Origin: Spirochaetaceae bacterium
GTDB taxonomy: Bacteria > Spirochaetota > Spirochaetia > Treponematales > Breznakiellaceae
Reading direction: 5' to 3'
NCBI GenBank assembly: GCA_031290405.1
Contig: JAITNO010000024.1
Span: 1 to 6,123, forward strand
DNA: 6,123 nucleotides
Shown: in pieces, positions 1 to 5,857 of the stretch
Layout: every line of letters starts with the position of its first letter
Numbering within the stretch: the stretch's first letter is position 1
Program-made: the position numbers and the translations under genes
The notes under the pieces: model-generated
The model's input: only the letters and a program-made list of their open reading frames with translations
What the model was told of the DNA's origin: nothing
Databases searched by the model: none

Positions 1-71
1 ACGGGAAGAAGGAGCTGAGGTGTTTCGCGGCGGTGTTCGACAAAATCCTGACGGCGCTTGCGAAAGAGTGA
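1..71 (+). CDS. C-terminal end of an unidentified plus-strand protein (partial)
   Basis: Frame 3 is open from the left edge to a TGA at 69-71. It encodes about 22 residues, beginning GKKELRCFAAVFDKI and ending LAKE. The stretch is a plausible amphipathic C-terminal helix. Two things support it: the frame is open to the edge, and a strong plus-strand intrinsic terminator lies 53 bp after the stop (125-158). The other two plus-strand frames contain no better candidate. The helix loosely resembles the last dimerisation helix of MarR-type regulators, but 22 residues are far too few to name a family, so I assign no function. The gene is convergent with the minus-strand genes that fill the rest of the window. 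Confidence 0.55.
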   Translation, partial: GKKELRCFAAVFDKILTALAKE

Positions 72-124
72 TTTTTTGCAGGGCCTACGGCGTTAAGCCT
101 TCGGGGTATGGGGATTGAAGAGTG

Positions 125-158
125 AAGGCGCGCGGTTTGCAGGCTGCGTGCCTTTTTT
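125..158 (+). terminator. Intrinsic terminator of the plus-strand gene
   Basis: GGCGCGC (127-133) pairs with GCGTGCC (146-152), with one G-U pair. The stem is extended outward by AA (125-126) pairing with the first two T of the run, and is followed directly by six T (153-158). The loop is 12 nt and may pair further. This GC-rich stem plus T-run is a textbook rho-independent terminator for plus-strand transcription. Read on the minus strand the hairpin is followed by TTCACTCTTC, so it is a poor terminator in that direction. Confidence 0.8.
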
Positions 159-194
159 GTAGGCTGACAAAACGCCCTCAACTTCAAATCTCCC

Positions 195-218
195 CCGCTC
201 GTACAGTTGTACGAGCGG
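195..218 (-). terminator. Perfect 10-bp hairpin, possible terminator of the mfd-methyltransferase operon
   Basis: CCGCTCGTAC (195-204) and GTACGAGCGG (209-218) are perfect inverted repeats around a 4-nt AGTT loop. The hairpin begins about 50 bp after the methyltransferase stop and lies between two convergent genes, where a terminator is expected. On the minus strand it is followed by GGGGGAGATTTG, and on the plus strand by TGGGTTGTGG. Neither is a real T-run, so it is not a canonical intrinsic terminator. It may act as a terminator without a U-tract, as a 3'-end stabilising stem, or as a protein site. The structure is certain; the function is inferred. Confidence 0.4.
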
Positions 219-261
219 TGGGTTGTGGAGGGGGCGGGGGATGCGCCCGGGGGATCCCTCC
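219..261. repeat. G-rich stretch with a second imperfect hairpin
   Basis: On the plus strand there are four G-tracts (220-222, 230-234, 236-240, 249-253) separated by 7, 1 and 8 bases, a near-canonical G-quadruplex pattern. The same bases can also form a bulged stem: GGAGGG (227-232) with CCCTCC (256-261), then GGCG (233-236) with CGCC (244-247). In minus-strand RNA, where this is the 3' untranslated region just after the methyltransferase stop, the stretch is C-rich and only the hairpin is possible. No gene is visible here. Confidence 0.4.
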
Positions 262-268
262 TCCTCAC

Positions 269-1042
269 CTAGGCTTCAAAGAGTTCGTAGAGGAAGAGGG
301 TTGCCGCTTGGGCGACGTTGAGGCTTTCTATGTTGCCTGTGCCGGGGATGCGCAGGAGGGCGCGGCAGTGTTCTTTGACTTCGCTGGGGAGGCCTTCTTC
401 TTCGTTGCCGACGACGAGGGCTATGCCGGGTGGGGGCTTTTTTCCTTGCGCGGCTTCTTCGACGATGGAGGGGAGGTCGCGGATGCGCCGGCGCGCACGG
501 TGGTCGGCGCCGATGGTGAGGAGGGTCTTCGAGGCTTCGCGCAAGAAGCTCTCCGTCCGCCTGACGGAGCGGACGTTTACATACTCCATGCCGCCTTCGG
601 CGACGCGGTAGGCTCCGGTGGAGAGCCGCGCGTCTTCGTCAAGCTCGGATATGACGACGTAGTTGACGTCGAAAAAGGCTGCGGAGCGGATTATCGCGCC
701 GAGGTTGAGGTCGTTTCCCACGCGGTGCAGTATGATGCCGCGCTTGCCCTGCTCGGCCCACAGGGAGAGGTCTTCGCGCGTCAGGGGGAGGGCTTCGGGC
801 TCAACGATCATGGCGACGATGCCTTGGTGGTGCACGGTTTTGCAAATGCGCTCGAGTTCTTCGTCTTCGCATATTTTATACGGGCGTTTGCGCTCGGCAA
901 GGCGTTTGCACAGGGGGGCGAATTCCTCCATCCTCTCGGCGCGTAAAAAGAGCCGGTTTACGGTTTCGGGGTGGACTTCGGCTAAAGCGCGCACGGTCTT
1001 GAGCGAGCATACGGCCAGCTCGTTGAGCAGTCTGTTGAACAT
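269..1042 (-). CDS. SpoU/TrmH-family RNA 2'-O-methyltransferase
   Basis: This 257-residue cytoplasmic enzyme is predicted to transfer a methyl group from S-adenosylmethionine to a ribose 2'-OH of tRNA or rRNA. Residues 1-80 form an N-terminal substrate-binding region ending in HHQGIVA (71-77). The knotted SPOUT domain follows with all three SpoU motifs: NLGAIIRSAAFF (113-124, catalytic Arg119), ALVVGNEEEGLP (208-219, Asn213 and Glu214) and IPGTGNIESLNVAQAA (232-247, Ser240 and Asn242). The HH-G, AEGG (148-151) and GTGN (235-238) signatures recall Escherichia coli YfiF more than TrmH or RlmB, so the target (Gm18 of tRNA, 23S rRNA or another site) cannot be named. The ATG start is supported by AAGGAG nine bases upstream. 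The gene follows mfd by 27 bp and is probably the last gene of that operon. All key residues are intact. Confidence 0.93.
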   Translation of the reverse strand: MFNRLLNELAVCSLKTVRALAEVHPETVNRLFLRAERMEEFAPLCKRLAERKRPYKICEDEELERICKTVHHQGIVAMIVEPEALPLTREDLSLWAEQGKRGIILHRVGNDLNLGAIIRSAAFFDVNYVVISELDEDARLSTGAYRVAEGGMEYVNVRSVRRTESFLREASKTLLTIGADHRARRRIRDLPSIVEEAAQGKKPPPGIALVVGNEEEGLPSEVKEHCRALLRIPGTGNIESLNVAQAATLFLYELFEA

Positions 1043-1051
1043 TACGCTAAT

Positions 1052-1057
1052 CTCCTT
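1052..1057 (-). promoter_or_regulatory. Ribosome binding site of the RNA methyltransferase
   Basis: AAGGAG on the minus strand lies nine bases upstream of the ATG at 1042, within the 27-bp gap after the mfd stop. It fixes the start of the methyltransferase and shows that the gene has its own initiation signal rather than relying on translational coupling to mfd. Confidence 0.75.
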
Positions 1058-1069
1058 CTGCTATGGGCT

Positions 1070-4000
1070 CTATTGCAAGGCGGCGAGTTTTTCACGGATA
1101 AACTCGCTTTTTTCTTTTAAGCCGATGCTTCCTGTGTGCAGGATGACGACGTTCGGCGCTACGGGGTCGAGCTTTACTCTGCCGCCGCTTTCTTTGACCA
1201 TGCGGATAAGGCGGTCGACTTTTATCTTTGCGACTTTTGCAAATTCGACGCGGACTATGCCGCCTCGTTCTTTCAAGGACGATACGGATATCTCGCGGCA
1301 TATTATTTTTATTTCGGCGAGGGATAAGAGGGAGGCGGCGGCATCGGGGGGCGGTCCAAAGCGTTCGTATATTTCGGCATATATGCCTTCGAGTTCCTCC
1401 TGGACGCGGACGGAGGCGATCTTTTTATACACCTCCATCTTTTCCTGCGCTCCGGCGATATACGAATCGGGTATGAAGCCGGAATACTCCAGGTCCAAAA
1501 GCGTTTCCGTTTCGTTTTCATAATTGTCGTTTTGCAACTTTACTATGGCCTGGTCAAGCAGACGAAGGTACATATCAAACCCCACCGAGTATATGTCGCC
1601 TGATTGCTCCTTCCCCAATAAATTGCCGGCGCCGCGAATCTCCATGTCCCGCATCGCCACCTTAAAGCCTGAGCCTAATTCGGTAAAGTCCGACACCGCC
1701 TGCAGGCGCTTCATCGCAAGTTCCGATATTGCGGTGTCGCTTGGATAAAAGAGATAGGCCCGTGCGACGCGCCCGCTCCGCCCTACGCGCCCGCGCAACT
1801 GATACAGCTGGGAGACGCCGTACATATCCGCCCGGTCGACGATGATGGTGTTGACGTTTGGTATGTCTATGCCGTTTTCGATGATTGTCGTCGACACAAG
1901 CAGATGAAAGCCCCCGTGAATAAAGCGGCGCATGACGTCCTCAAGCTCGGCGCTGTCCATCTGCCCATGCGCCGTCTCAATGAGCATTTCGGGAACAAGG
2001 CGCTGCAGGCGCAAGCGGACGTCCTGCAAGGTTTGTATCCTGTTATGCAGAAAGAAGACTTGCCCTCCCCGTTCAACCTCCGCCCGTATTGCTCTGGCGA
2101 TTTTATCTTCGTCATACTCGTCTATGACGGTCTCTATGGGATGCCTGTTCTGCGGCGCGCTTGTCAATAAACTCATGTCGCGTATTTTTAACAGGCTCAT
2201 GTGCAATGTGCGCGGGATGGGCGTTGCGGAAAGCGACAGGCAATCAACGTTGTGCTTCATCTCTTTGAGGCGCTCTTTGTCTTTAACGCCGAAGCGCTGC
2301 TCTTCATCAATGACGATTAAGCCCAAGTCCTTAAACGCGATGTCTTTCTGTATGATCCTATGCGTGCCGATGAGTATGTCAACTTCGCCGCTCTGCACGG
2401 CGGCTATGGTCTTTCGCACGTCGCGCGCTTCGACGAAACGCGACAGTATGGCGATGCGTACCGGGAAAGAAGCGAAGCGTTCTTTAAGCGTCTGATAATG
2501 CTGTTCCACAAGTATCGTCGTGGGGGCAAGGAAAGCGGCCTGTTTGCCGCCCATTACCGCCTTAAAACAGGCCCGCAGGGCGACCTCCGTCTTGCCGTAC
2601 CCGACGTCGCCGCACACGAGTCTGTCCATCGGCACGGGTTTTTCCATATCCTCTTTTATCTCTTCAACGCAGCGCAGTTGGTCGACCGTTTCATCGTAGG
2701 GAAAGCTCGCCTCGAACATCGTCTGCCACTCGGTGTCTTTTGCGAAGGCGAAGCCTTGCGCCGCTTTTCGCTTTGAATAGAGGATGATTAAACTCGCCGC
2801 CAGTTCCTCCGCCGCCTTCTTGACGCGCTCCTTCCGCGCTTCCCAGCCTTTGGAGCCAAGCTTGTCAAGGCGCGGGTGCATCTCGCTCTTTCCGATGTAA
2901 CGCTGAATCAGATTGACCTGTTCTATCGGGACGAACACGGTTTCATCGTCGGCATATTCAATCTTGATGTAATCGCGTTCGTTGCCAAGGGTGCGTATGC
3001 GTTCAATGCCCTTGAACAATCCTATGCCATAATTGATATGCACGACAAAATCGCCCGGGTTCAGCTCGACAAAGCTGTCGATTGCCGCGCTCCGCACCGT
3101 TTTTAACGACCGAGGGGGCCTCGCCCGTCTGCCGAATATTTCCGCCTCCTGGACGACAAGCAATTTTATGTCCGGCAATCCAAAGCCCGACGACAACGGA
3201 GCGCATATCACCTCGAGCAGGCGATGCTTGCCGGCGACGTCCTTGAGTATTTCCCTGATTCGCTCGGTTTGCACCTCCGACTCGGAGGCGACCGTTATGC
3301 GCCAGCCTTGTTCCAACAGGTTGACAAACTCTTCCTTCATATAATTGATGTTGCCGAAGAATGTGCGCGGAGGATCCGAGGCAACCGCAAGCAGAGGATG
3401 CGCGGGCGGAGAATCGCCGTCCATGTGCGCCGCCGCATTGTTTTTTATCGAATAGAACGATATGGCATTGGCGCGCTTCGACGCTATGTCATGGTAATCC
3501 AGGATGATTCTATGCGGGGCGGGAACTTCAAAATGAGGATTGTCGCGCAGGCTCGCCCGATACAGATTGACGTTCTCGCGTTCAAAAGACGCTATCGCGT
3601 TTTCCAGCCGTTCTTTTTCCAGAAAAACAAGCGCGCCATCTTCGGGGAGATAATCAAGCATCGAAGACGCCTTTTCAAATGCCAGTGGGAAGAACAGCTC
3701 CTCACCCTCGCACCCCTTGCGGTGAATCAAACTTTCCAGGATGCGCTTGCCGTCGTTGTGGAATTCTTCCATCCGCGCGAGGTTTTCGCCGAGCACATCG
3801 ATTCTGTCGTCCGTCCAGACAAGCTCCTTCATCGGACGGATGATTATTTCATTCACAGGAATGGATCCCGTGGATTGCGTTTCAGGATCGAAGCTCTTGA
3901 TGGATTCAATCTTGTCGAAATCAAGCATGATTCTATACGCCCGCTCTTCGGCGCCCAAAAACAGGTCGATCACCTCGCCGCGCAGAACAAATTCGCCGCC

Positions 4001-4498
4001 CATCTGGACGCGGGGGACCCTTACATACCCAAAAGAAAGCAGCTTCTTTACCAGGGCGTTCACATCAAGCGCCTCCCCCCTTGTTATTTTTGAAAGGAGG
4101 CTTCTTGTATATTCAGGCGGCGGCAGCGGGGAAAGCAACGCCCGCTGGCTTACAATGAGCACGCCCTCGGCGCGTCCTCTGGACAGGGCGCTTAGAATCT
4201 TTGCCCGTTCGGAAAACACCGGCGAAAAGGGCCCCGCAGGACGATAGGAAACCGTTCCCCACCAGGGGAAGACATCCGCGCCAAGCCCCAACACCGATAA
4301 ATCGCAGGCCAAGTCCGACGCCTCGCGCTCGGTGGGAACGACGACAAGAAACGAACTGCGTTTGACGCCAGAGAGCAGCGCGATAAGCGCGGCGCTTAAA
4401 GACCCCTCCGCGCCTTCAATCTGCATGGGGAACAACGATTTTTTATATGCGTTTAGGATTCGCTTGACGCCGCCGTCTGCGGCAATTTTATGCAACAT
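1070..4498 (-). CDS. mfd: Transcription-repair coupling factor Mfd
   Basis: Mfd is a cytoplasmic DNA translocase that binds RNA polymerase stalled at lesions, pushes it off the template using ATP and recruits UvrA for excision repair. The 1142 residues match the usual length (about 1150). The UvrB-like N-terminal domains span about 1-340 and include GEFVLRGEVIDLF (168-180) in the region that contacts UvrA. The RNA polymerase-interacting domain is at about 478-536 (PGDFVVHINYGIGLFKGIER). The RecG-like motor has Walker A GDVGYGKT (630-637), the DEEQ box (731-734), SATPIPRT (757-764) and QLRGRVGRSGR (900-910). The C-terminal regulatory domain begins near 1005. All motor residues are intact. The frame stays open upstream to 4687, but that part overlaps the neighbouring gene in another frame and looks non-coding. 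The ATG at 4498 fits where Mfd homology begins. No Shine-Dalgarno sequence precedes it; TTG at 4519 is a weaker alternative. Confidence 0.97.
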   Translation of the reverse strand: MLHKIAADGGVKRILNAYKKSLFPMQIEGAEGSLSAALIALLSGVKRSSFLVVVPTEREASDLACDLSVLGLGADVFPWWGTVSYRPAGPFSPVFSERAKILSALSRGRAEGVLIVSQRALLSPLPPPEYTRSLLSKITRGEALDVNALVKKLLSFGYVRVPRVQMGGEFVLRGEVIDLFLGAEERAYRIMLDFDKIESIKSFDPETQSTGSIPVNEIIIRPMKELVWTDDRIDVLGENLARMEEFHNDGKRILESLIHRKGCEGEELFFPLAFEKASSMLDYLPEDGALVFLEKERLENAIASFERENVNLYRASLRDNPHFEVPAPHRIILDYHDIASKRANAISFYSIKNNAAAHMDGDSPPAHPLLAVASDPPRTFFGNINYMKEEFVNLLEQGWRITVASESEVQTERIREILKDVAGKHRLLEVICAPLSSGFGLPDIKLLVVQEAEIFGRRARPPRSLKTVRSAAIDSFVELNPGDFVVHINYGIGLFKGIERIRTLGNERDYIKIEYADDETVFVPIEQVNLIQRYIGKSEMHPRLDKLGSKGWEARKERVKKAAEELAASLIILYSKRKAAQGFAFAKDTEWQTMFEASFPYDETVDQLRCVEEIKEDMEKPVPMDRLVCGDVGYGKTEVALRACFKAVMGGKQAAFLAPTTILVEQHYQTLKERFASFPVRIAILSRFVEARDVRKTIAAVQSGEVDILIGTHRIIQKDIAFKDLGLIVIDEEQRFGVKDKERLKEMKHNVDCLSLSATPIPRTLHMSLLKIRDMSLLTSAPQNRHPIETVIDEYDEDKIARAIRAEVERGGQVFFLHNRIQTLQDVRLRLQRLVPEMLIETAHGQMDSAELEDVMRRFIHGGFHLLVSTTIIENGIDIPNVNTIIVDRADMYGVSQLYQLRGRVGRSGRVARAYLFYPSDTAISELAMKRLQAVSDFTELGSGFKVAMRDMEIRGAGNLLGKEQSGDIYSVGFDMYLRLLDQAIVKLQNDNYENETETLLDLEYSGFIPDSYIAGAQEKMEVYKKIASVRVQEELEGIYAEIYERFGPPPDAAASLLSLAEIKIICREISVSSLKERGGIVRVEFAKVAKIKVDRLIRMVKESGGRVKLDPVAPNVVILHTGSIGLKEKSEFIREKLAALQ

Positions 4499-4519
4499 AG
4501 TAGAGGTGGGGTGCAACCA

Positions 4520-4561
4520 GAGGACGCACGCCCCCCGCTTCTCCCGTTCGTGTGCGTCCTC
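4520..4561 (-). repeat. 10-bp inverted repeat in the mfd leader
   Basis: GAGGACGCAC (4520-4529) and GTGCGTCCTC (4552-4561) are perfect inverted repeats enclosing 22 bases. They occupy nearly half of the 89-bp gap between the exported-protein gene and mfd. In minus-strand RNA the hairpin begins 26 bases after the upstream stop and ends 21 bases before the mfd ATG. It is followed by TGGTTGCACC, not a T-run, so it is not a standard terminator. It could be a leader hairpin controlling mfd, a transcript-end stem for the upstream gene, or a copy of a dispersed intergenic repeat. Confidence 0.6.
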
Positions 4562-4587
4562 CGTTCTTAATCGGCGTTGCTGCCGCC

Positions 4588-5424
4588 CTAGAGCCTTTCC
4601 GAAGAATTGCCTATCAAAGTGCCCGTCGACACATCCATCGCCTTTACGCGCAGGCGGCGCAGATCGCCGGGACCGTCGAGAATGCAACTCAACACATAAT
4701 CGGCTCCCATAAGGGTCCCGATATACCGCAGCATATAATCGTTTTCGTAGGACGGCACGCCCACCGAATTCACCGCGCGGTATGCGTCGAACATACGACG
4801 GTCGATGACAACATAGTTCTTCGGCGAGTTGACGGTAAGGAGGGTAAGCTCCTCCAGAACAAAGGACCCCTCTTTAGGATTGTCGGAATCGACGTTGAGC
4901 ACCGCAATCTTCTTGTTCTTCTTTATCCTCTGAGTGGACTTGTCGAACGCGCTTCGTATCGCGTTGTCCAGGGCCCCCGAAGACACCGACAAACCCGGAG
5001 CGTCGTAAGGAAACGGATACGACGCCTGAGCCGTTATCGGCGACGGCGGGGTTATAGGATCCGTCCCCGCCCCCTCCTTCATCAAAACAATCGAGCTGTC
5101 CGTTACCGAAAACACATGAGTCGAATTATACGCGGTAAACTGGGCCACCTCCGTACTCCTCGCCTCAAAATCCTCAAAACCGACGCGCAGCGTGTGGTAG
5201 CCGTTCGCCGTACGGTACGTCGCAGTCTCGCCGACCCTCAGCACCCCCATGGATTTCCCGTCAAGAAAAATCCGCAAACGAATCAACTGATTGCTGTCCA
5301 CGCGCCTGACGATAACCTCCGATTCTTCCGATCCGCCGCCAAACGCATACGCGCATACCGGCATCAACAACAACGTCGTCAAAAAAATCATCGTCCCGAT
5401 TAAGCTCTTCTTCGTCTTAAACAT
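4588..5424 (-). CDS. Exported protein with N-terminal beta-rich domain and CsgG/LpoB-like domain
   Basis: I recognise the fold types but not a characterised protein. The 278 residues begin with a signal peptide (1-27): positive residues FKTKK, a hydrophobic core ending near 22, and an AYA cleavage site. Cys24 lacks a proper lipobox (MPVC), so secretion to the periplasm is more likely than lipoprotein anchoring. Residues 35-115 look beta-rich, with a PEGA-like pattern (FLDGKSMGVLRVGE, then NGYHTLRVGF). A Pro/Ser-rich linker (121-150) follows. Residues 160-278 resemble the CsgG/LpoB alpha/beta domain: KIAVLNVDS (172-180), YVVIDRRMFDAYRA (204-217), IGTLMGADYVLS (235-246) and a strand ending DVSTGTLIGNSS (264-275). 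Such proteins work at the cell envelope; a specific role cannot be stated. ATG 5424 is chosen over an in-frame TTG at 5478 because AAGGGG sits six bases upstream and the signal peptide starts there. It probably has its own promoter, though I could not identify one. Confidence 0.85.
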   Translation of the reverse strand: MFKTKKSLIGTMIFLTTLLLMPVCAYAFGGGSEESEVIVRRVDSNQLIRLRIFLDGKSMGVLRVGETATYRTANGYHTLRVGFEDFEARSTEVAQFTAYNSTHVFSVTDSSIVLMKEGAGTDPITPPSPITAQASYPFPYDAPGLSVSSGALDNAIRSAFDKSTQRIKKNKKIAVLNVDSDNPKEGSFVLEELTLLTVNSPKNYVVIDRRMFDAYRAVNSVGVPSYENDYMLRYIGTLMGADYVLSCILDGPGDLRRLRVKAMDVSTGTLIGNSSERL

Positions 5425-5430
5425 AAACCG

Positions 5431-5436
5431 CCCCTT
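5431..5436 (-). promoter_or_regulatory. Ribosome binding site of the exported CsgG-like protein
   Basis: AAGGGG on the minus strand lies six bases upstream of the ATG at 5424. Together with the signal peptide it decides the start against the longer TTG-initiated reading at 5478. Confidence 0.7.
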
Positions 5437-5520
5437 GTAAAATACCTCAACCTTATCAGTAAACCCTTTGACAAGCAAAAAAGCTTACCGTTTCAATTAT
5501 CGGCACATAATCCCCAGAGC

Positions 5521-5856
5521 TTAATTCTTTAACGATGAAACCCTTAACACACAGAATTCCGGGTATTCCTCCGCAAGCGACTTAAACCCCTCCAACAGAA
5601 AACACCCCGCGCCATGCAAAAACACCCTCCCCTCCTCGGCATAATCAACCGAAAGGGCAAACTCCCCGCGCCGCAGGGCTGAGGACCGCACCGTCACACC
5701 CGCCTGCAACGATGCAACCCGCACAAACGTCCGCGCAAGCACAGAAACCGCCGCGCACACGACGTCGCCCCCCGCCGGCCCCGCCCCCGCGTGACCGGAC
5801 GCACGGCAGGAGCGTACAATGCCCGCCGCGTCCAACGCGATTTCCATCGAAACCAC
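5521..5856 (-). CDS. prp: Ribosomal-processing cysteine protease Prp
   Basis: Prp (YsxB family) is a small cytoplasmic cysteine protease. In Firmicutes it removes an N-terminal extension from ribosomal protein L27, an essential step in ribosome maturation. The 111 residues match the usual size. The active-site signature is complete: SGHAG (20-24) supplies His22, and GGDVVCAAVSVL (29-40) supplies Cys34, with Asp31 and Ser38 at the positions I recall for the Staphylococcus aureus enzyme. The GTG at 5856 is chosen because it aligns with the family's first residue (pattern M-x-x-x-D/E-I, then G12). It lies one base after the rplU stop, which suggests coupled translation; there is no clear Shine-Dalgarno. 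ATG at 5847 and TTG at 5871 are alternatives. Gene order rplU-prp is the family's normal context, but the expected next gene, rpmA (L27), is missing. Confidence 0.9.
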   Translation of the reverse strand: MVSMEIALDAAGIVRSCRASGHAGAGPAGGDVVCAAVSVLARTFVRVASLQAGVTVRSSALRRGEFALSVDYAEEGRVFLHGAGCFLLEGFKSLAEEYPEFCVLRVSSLKN

Positions 5857-5857
5857 G

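Noticed and set aside
122..946. Long plus-strand ORF opposite the RNA methyltransferase
   Set aside because: It is antisense to a gene with all three SpoU motifs, starts inside the terminator hairpin, and its low-complexity Gly/Ala/Phe-rich translation has no recognisable domain. It is a shadow of codon bias.
3224..4093. Plus-strand ORF of 289 codons inside mfd
   Set aside because: It is fully antisense to conserved Mfd coding sequence, with no binding site and no recognisable protein features.
4499..4687. 63-residue N-terminal extension of Mfd
   Set aside because: It overlaps the end of the exported-protein gene by 100 bases, its translation is Arg-rich without Mfd similarity, and the known N-terminal helix begins near the ATG at 4498.
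4552..5403. Plus-strand ORF opposite the exported CsgG-like gene
   Set aside because: The opposite strand encodes a signal peptide and a recognisable domain with a good binding site. The plus-strand translation is Arg/His-rich and looks non-coding.
5425..5478. TTG-initiated extension of the exported protein
   Set aside because: It would bury the signal peptide 18 residues inside the protein and ignore the AAGGGG site before ATG 5424.
5466..5490. Terminator after prp (AAGC-T6-GCTT and nearby T-run)
   Set aside because: The stem is only 4 bp with the T-run as its loop, and alternative stems before the T-run have 3 to 5 weak pairs. This is not enough to call a terminator.
5425..5520. Promoter for the exported protein gene
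   Set aside because: GATAAT on the minus strand is a fair -10 match but has no acceptable -35 at 16-18 bases; TTGTCA has no -10 at the right distance. A promoter is plausible here but cannot be placed.
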